Part shown: piece after piece, positions 21,084-24,215 of the stretch
Position numbering within the stretch: the first letter of the stretch is position 1
Layout: each line of letters opens with the position of its first letter
IMG/VR virus record: IMGVR_UViG_3300027833_000215
Coordinates: 1-24,215 of that record
DNA: 24,215 bases
Direction: 5' to 3' (one strand)
From: a virus
Made by a program: the position numbers and the translations under genes
Notes under the pieces: model-generated
Database searches by the model: none
Told to the model about the DNA's origin: nothing
Seen by the model: only the letters and a program-made list of their open reading frames with translations

Positions 21084-21555
21084 CTGAGAAATCTTTTCTA
21101 TAAAATTTACCGAGAATATTATCGTTTATATAGTTATTACGGGTTTCTAATACCTCTTTAATAAATAGGTGTTTTGTTTCAAAGTAAGTTAACTGCTTCT
21201 TATTCGGTACGTACCTTAGAATCTCTCTTTTAAAATCATTCCGTTCTCCTTTCTTAACTAATTCTATAATTTCCTTTTGAGAACCGTAATAGGTTTGCCA
21301 GTCTGACTCTGTAATAACTTTCTTTTTTGCTGGGATTCTTCCTCCTATCCCTTTAGCTCTTCTCTCTTCTCTTAAGGCAGCAGATTCTCTTTTGCCTAGT
21401 CTTTTATTTCTTTCAAAATACAGGACTTTTTTTCCTATGTACTTCTTTCCTGTTGGTATATGTGTAACTTCGTATACGAACCCATAAGTTCCTTCAGGCA
21501 TATTTGCTATACCTAGAATAGGCAGTCCTTTATAATTCCAAGTTGGATTGGTCAT
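21070..21555 (-). CDS. GIY-YIG endonuclease-like protein
   Basis: This 161-residue protein has the GIY-YIG nuclease layout: G25-F-V-Y-E-V30 as the first strand, K37-K-Y-I-G-K-K43 as the YIG strand, R49 and the R-E-S-A-A-L-R-E-E-R-R helix, then D85-W-Q-T-Y-Y-G-S in the middle, a catalytic Glu at E126 in Y-F-E-T-K-H-L-F, and a terminal N140-N-Y-I-N-D-N. T4-like phages carry several such enzymes, some as mobile seg-type homing endonucleases. A homing role is possible here because it is free-standing next to fibre genes, but no target site can be shown. The other option is a repair or host-DNA nuclease. The 90 bases before it (21556-21645), between the fibre gene's end and this ATG, are AT-rich and hold no further gene. 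Confidence 0.8.
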   Translation of the reverse strand: MTNPTWNYKGLPILGIANMPEGTYGFVYEVTHIPTGKKYIGKKVLYFERNKRLGKRESAALREERRAKGIGGRIPAKKKVITESDWQTYYGSQKEIIELVKKGERNDFKREILRYVPNKKQLTYFETKHLFIKEVLETRNNYINDNILGKFYRKDFSDDKN

Positions 21556-21645
21556 TTGTTATACAGTTTAATTAAAATTAAATACTATACTAATAGTTTA
21601 ATATAAGAGAAAAATTAATGTGCTACAACTATTTTACCGAGAATC

Positions 21646-23223
21646 TTACGGAGTAAATGAACTCATAGCTGTATCAGAAACTACACGCCATGCAGTTCCG
21701 TTATATACACAGAGTTTATTAAATGATGTATTATAGAGTGTAAGTCCTGTTGCAGGTGTACTTAGTGCTAAGATTTGTGTGGTTGTTAGTCTGGGTATTA
21801 ATACACCGTCTGTTGTGCTTGATATATCTAATATAGCTTGAGGGCTAGCTGTTCCAATTCCTACACTACCTGTGTTAATGTACATGGCTTGGTTACCGTA
21901 GTCGTAAATATTGTCTTGAACATCCACGCGTGCAATTTTATGGCCTGCTGTAGATTCTAAGGAAGCCATATCAAAGTCGGTTCCGTTGATTAGTACTTTA
22001 TCTTTAGCTACTATTTTTCCTTGTACATCCAATTTTTGAGCTGGAGTAGTTGTACCTATGCCTACATCACCTGCTGCATTTATTAGGAATTTAGTTGAAC
22101 CTTGCCACTTATATTGTAAGCCACCTGAACTACTTCCTGTTCTTTTATTAGCTTCTAATATTATTGATCTAGAGCCAGCTGTATAATATATTTGTCCGTC
22201 TATATGTGTACCGTTTTTAACTCTAATACCTCCAGATCCGTAGTCGTTTGAATTTCCTACAATATCTATAAATCCTCCACCGCCGTATGGATTTGAATTT
22301 GTGTTTTCAAAAGTTGCTACAGTATCAAAAGATGCAGAGACTGTTCTTTTAACATACAAGTTACCTTGTGCTGTGGTTGGGGTTGTTGCTGGATATCCGC
22401 CTACTGATAGTCGTCCGCCTTTTATTAAAGCTGTTTGTGCGTCCATTACTGCACTACTAAGTGTCATATAGTCACTAGTAGTTCCGTAAGGTGTTCTACC
22501 TTGGAATAAGAAAGAACCCATATTATTACCTCCACTTCCTCTTGCTTGAAGAAGAGATGTATTAGGGCTATTACCATCTTGAGTTATTCTTAATGCACCA
22601 CTTCCAGATGTACTTACTTGTATTGATTGAGAGACAAACAATGTTTCTCCACCATACTTTAAGTTACTGGTTGCTCCAGTAGTTCCACTACTATTCAGTT
22701 GTACTTCTGTATTAGCTCCTGCTGGTGCTGCTGTTAATCCTGATAGTCCTGTTCCATCTCCTACAAATGAACCGGAGAATGTTGATCCTGATATAACGGT
22801 AGCTTTTGAAAAGTCTACTAACGAACTAGATACAGTAAGTGACCCTGTAACTTTAGCGTCTCCGTAATAAGGGAAAGCTGCTAAACCTGTTAATGCTGAC
22901 CCGTTACCTGAAAAGCTTCCTGAGAGGTTAACTCCTGTACCGGTAGCATTATTTATGTTTAGGTTAGTTAGGCCTGTTCCATCTCCTTTAAAAGAACCTG
23001 TGAAAGATCCTGTTGCTCCTGCTGTATTGGTAAAATCTACAATTGATGTAGAGCTAGATACAATTAGTGATCCTGTTATTGCAGCTGGTCCTACTAATTT
23101 TCCATCCCAAACTGTAACGGATGTAACTCCTGTAAGTTGTGAACCGTCTCCTACAAATCCTGTAGATGATTCTATACTCCCGGTAACTATTACTCCGCTT
23201 TTAAAAATATGTTCGTTAGCCAT
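21646..23223 (-). CDS. Tail-fibre-like structural protein with Gly/Ser-rich repeats
   Basis: This is a 525-residue, low-charge, Gly/Ser/Thr-rich protein typical of phage fibres. The N-terminal third repeats a G-S-F-x-G-D-G-S-x-L-T-G-L unit at about residues 23-33, 77-88, 104-114 and 153-163, separated by I-T-G-S-L-I-V-S-S-S-type strands. Residues about 390-402 read D-V-G-I-G-T-T-T-P-A-Q-K-L, and a second V-G-I-G-T-A-S-P follows near 455. The end has L-I-P-R-L-T-T-T-Q and Y-N-G-T-A-W-R. These modules are frequent in Bacteroidetes surface proteins and in phage fibres. I see no intramolecular chaperone (peptidase S74) at the C-terminus. It should bind the host surface as a trimeric fibre, which is inferred from composition. 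It starts 12 bases after the preceding fibre gene. Confidence 0.82.
   Translation of the reverse strand: MANEHIFKSGVIVTGSIESSTGFVGDGSQLTGVTSVTVWDGKLVGPAAITGSLIVSSSTSIVDFTNTAGATGSFTGSFKGDGTGLTNLNINNATGTGVNLSGSFSGNGSALTGLAAFPYYGDAKVTGSLTVSSSLVDFSKATVISGSTFSGSFVGDGTGLSGLTAAPAGANTEVQLNSSGTTGATSNLKYGGETLFVSQSIQVSTSGSGALRITQDGNSPNTSLLQARGSGGNNMGSFLFQGRTPYGTTSDYMTLSSAVMDAQTALIKGGRLSVGGYPATTPTTAQGNLYVKRTVSASFDTVATFENTNSNPYGGGGFIDIVGNSNDYGSGGIRVKNGTHIDGQIYYTAGSRSIILEANKRTGSSSGGLQYKWQGSTKFLINAAGDVGIGTTTPAQKLDVQGKIVAKDKVLINGTDFDMASLESTAGHKIARVDVQDNIYDYGNQAMYINTGSVGIGTASPQAILDISSTTDGVLIPRLTTTQILALSTPATGLTLYNTSFNKLCVYNGTAWRVVSDTAMSSFTP
22735..23157 (-). repeat. Fibre repeat array, copies in the 525-residue fibre
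   Basis: About four copies of a unit encoding GSFxGDGSxLTGL lie here (near protein residues 23-33, 77-88, 104-114 and 153-163). Related copies are at 23599-23889 in the adjacent fibre gene. DNA identity is partial. Confidence 0.6.
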
Positions 23224-23235
23224 GTTTTACTTTAT

Positions 23236-24215
23236 TTACACTTGTTTTTTAAATGCCGTTATTAATGTGTTTAGAGAGAGGGTACTAAATAAGCTACTGA
23301 CTAGTATTAAAGTAACCAGGTTACCTGACTTAGTTAAGGTAAATGTTGCAGTGTTTGCTGTTCCTATGGAATTAGTATGCCTATCGGTTATTTGTGTAGT
23401 ACTGCTTGTATCCCAAGAACCTAGAAGGAAACCTGTTCTACTTTCACTTATAGTACTATTTACTAATGAATAATCAGCTTTAAATCCTGTATACCCACCT
23501 GGATGTGATGCATCAAATGTTATAATAGTTGTATTAGTGCCTGATGCTGTTTTACTTACGTGTATTAACTCAACTCCGGCTCCTCCTGGATACCCTGTTG
23601 ATGATATCGTTACTGTATCTGCTACATCTAGAGCTCCTGATACTATTAGTGATCCTGTTATAGATGCATTACCGTTATGTGATCCATCCCATTCAGATGC
23701 TACTCCTGTTAAGTTGCTTCCATCTCCTGCAAAACTTCCAGAGAAATTAGATCCAGAAATAGCTAACGTATCTGTCATATCTACTACTGCAGTTGATCCA
23801 GATACTGTGAAAGAGCCGGTAATTTCTGCACTCCCACTATGTGATCCATCCCATTCTAATCCTGATAGGTTTGATCCATCGCCGTAGTATGTACCTAGAA
23901 ATTTAGAAGCAGATACTTCAGAATGTATAGTGACACTTCCTTTATTAAAATCTCCTAGAATTAGCGGAGTATTTGATTGACTGTTATTAATATACAGTTT
24001 ATTATTAGTAGCTACAGGACCGGTTCCTGCTGGGCCTGCATTTGCTCCGATTATAACATTACTATTTCCTTCAACAAGTAGTCCTGCATTAACTCCTATT
24101 GCTGTGTTTTCGTAGTGTTTAAAGTTTATGTTATACAGTGCTCGGCCACCTATAGCAGTATTACGATGTCCGTCTTGCATGCTGTATAAGGCTTGGTACC
24201 CTACAACTGTATTTA
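23236..24215 (-). CDS. Tail-fibre-like protein, 5'-partial
   Basis: The reading frame is open to the right edge: before the in-frame Met at 24180 it continues upstream as N-T-V-V-G-Y-Q-A-L-Y-S, part of a repeat of the N-T-A-I-G-x-x-A-L-Y type that goes on in N-T-A-I-G-G-R-A-L-Y-N. The true start therefore lies beyond the window, and Met24180 is internal. The visible 325 residues contain NTAIG-type repeats, then two units of G-D-G-S-N-L-S/T-G-L/V...E-W-D-G-S-H-x-G-x-A-x-I-T-G-S, then a beta-rich C-terminal domain with F-D-A-S-H-P-G-G-Y-T-G-F-K. The NTAIG repeats are common in trimeric fibres and adhesin-like heads. The same repeat units continue in the next gene, so the two fibres are probably paralogues or parts of one fibre complex. 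Confidence 0.8.
   Translation of the reverse strand, partial: NTVVGYQALYSMQDGHRNTAIGGRALYNINFKHYENTAIGVNAGLLVEGNSNVIIGANAGPAGTGPVATNNKLYINNSQSNTPLILGDFNKGSVTIHSEVSASKFLGTYYGDGSNLSGLEWDGSHSGSAEITGSFTVSGSTAVVDMTDTLAISGSNFSGSFAGDGSNLTGVASEWDGSHNGNASITGSLIVSGALDVADTVTISSTGYPGGAGVELIHVSKTASGTNTTIITFDASHPGGYTGFKADYSLVNSTISESRTGFLLGSWDTSSTTQITDRHTNSIGTANTATFTLTKSGNLVTLILVSSLFSTLSLNTLITAFKKQV
23599..23889 (-). repeat. Fibre repeat array, two copies of a ~50-residue unit
   Basis: Two tandem units, each encoding GDGSNL(S/T)G followed by WDGSHxGxAxITGSxxVSG, lie in the 5'-partial fibre gene. The adjacent fibre gene has the same W-D-G-K...A-A-I-T-G-S-L-I-V-S pattern near 23090-23115, so the unit spans both genes. 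Confidence 0.6.

Noticed and set aside
23224-23235. Frameshift or split between the two fibre genes
   Set aside because: The upstream protein ends with a complete-looking domain, and the downstream one has its own Met start 12 bases later. I see no slippery site, so two genes are more likely.
22955-23473. Plus-strand open frame of 172 codons, and a similar one at 23537-23887
   Set aside because: Antisense to Gly/Ser-rich fibre repeats, which leave opposite frames open. The products are Pro/Val/Asp-rich repeats without a fold.
1-24215. CRISPR array, tRNA genes, insertion sequence or attachment site
   Set aside because: Gaps are too short (90 bases at most) for these, no regular direct repeats with spacers and no transposase or integrase frames are seen.

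Overview
The window is a densely packed block of a tailed-phage genome, most likely a T4-like myovirus of a marine or other aquatic Bacteroidetes (flavobacterium-like) host. All 27 genes I accept lie on the minus strand, so transcription runs from high to low coordinates, with gaps of 0-90 bases and many 4-26 base overlaps (several ATGA junctions). The DNA is AT-rich, and I see no tRNA, rRNA, CRISPR array, insertion sequence or convincing terminator. T4-like hallmarks are a prohead protease (gp21 family, cut by the left edge), a portal (gp20 family), a large terminase (gp17 family) and a primase with zinc finger and TOPRIM. The Bacteroidetes host is an inference. It rests on the general lack of Shine-Dalgarno sequences, on a Trp/Asn/Gly-rich lipoprotein of Bacteroidetes style, and on fibre modules (the 'VGIGT..P..KLDV' and 'YNGTAW' types) common in that phylum.

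Layout, in transcription order (right to left). 24215-21646: two tail-fibre-like genes sharing glycine-rich modules; the first is open at the window's right edge. 21555-19510: a GIY-YIG nuclease, a processed-looking small protein, a cupin-like protein, an unknown small protein and a minimal protein kinase-like protein. 19462-17760: primase and a RecB-like nuclease. 17756-13399: a lipoprotein whose tail is overprinted on the start of a zeta-toxin-like P-loop kinase, then a nucleotidyltransferase/zinc-ribbon/metalloprotease fusion, a small HExxH metalloprotease, a HAD phosphatase and a zinc-finger protein. 13368-8243: a coiled-coil/membrane protein, two unknown proteins, a 918-residue modular protein and an acidic Gly-rich protein. 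8232-1: the packaging and prohead module, comprising a PD-(D/E)XK-like protein, terminase, portal, a 284-residue protein, an 88-residue protein, a 773-residue modular protein and the prohead protease.

The most interesting pattern is at N-termini. About ten otherwise unrelated proteins begin with a short amphipathic segment (for example MKLSKIILEG, MKLSNIILNEQ, MKLSNLLREIIKES, MIKLANLIFEAS, MKNSIVDLLEAH), usually ending in a (I/L)-x-E|(A/G/S) site close to residue 10. This is what the capsid-targeting sequence of T4 internal proteins looks like (MKTYQEFIAEA, cut after E10 by gp21), and a gp21-family protease gene is in this window. My hypothesis is that the phage packages a set of effectors (kinase, zeta-like kinase, HAD phosphatase and others) into its head and trims the tag during maturation. 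The 773- and 918-residue proteins carry several such sites between what look like domains and may be prohead polyproteins. A second solid observation is overprinting of 236 bases between the lipoprotein and the zeta-like kinase: no kinase codon in the overlap ends in T until the base that creates the lipoprotein stop.
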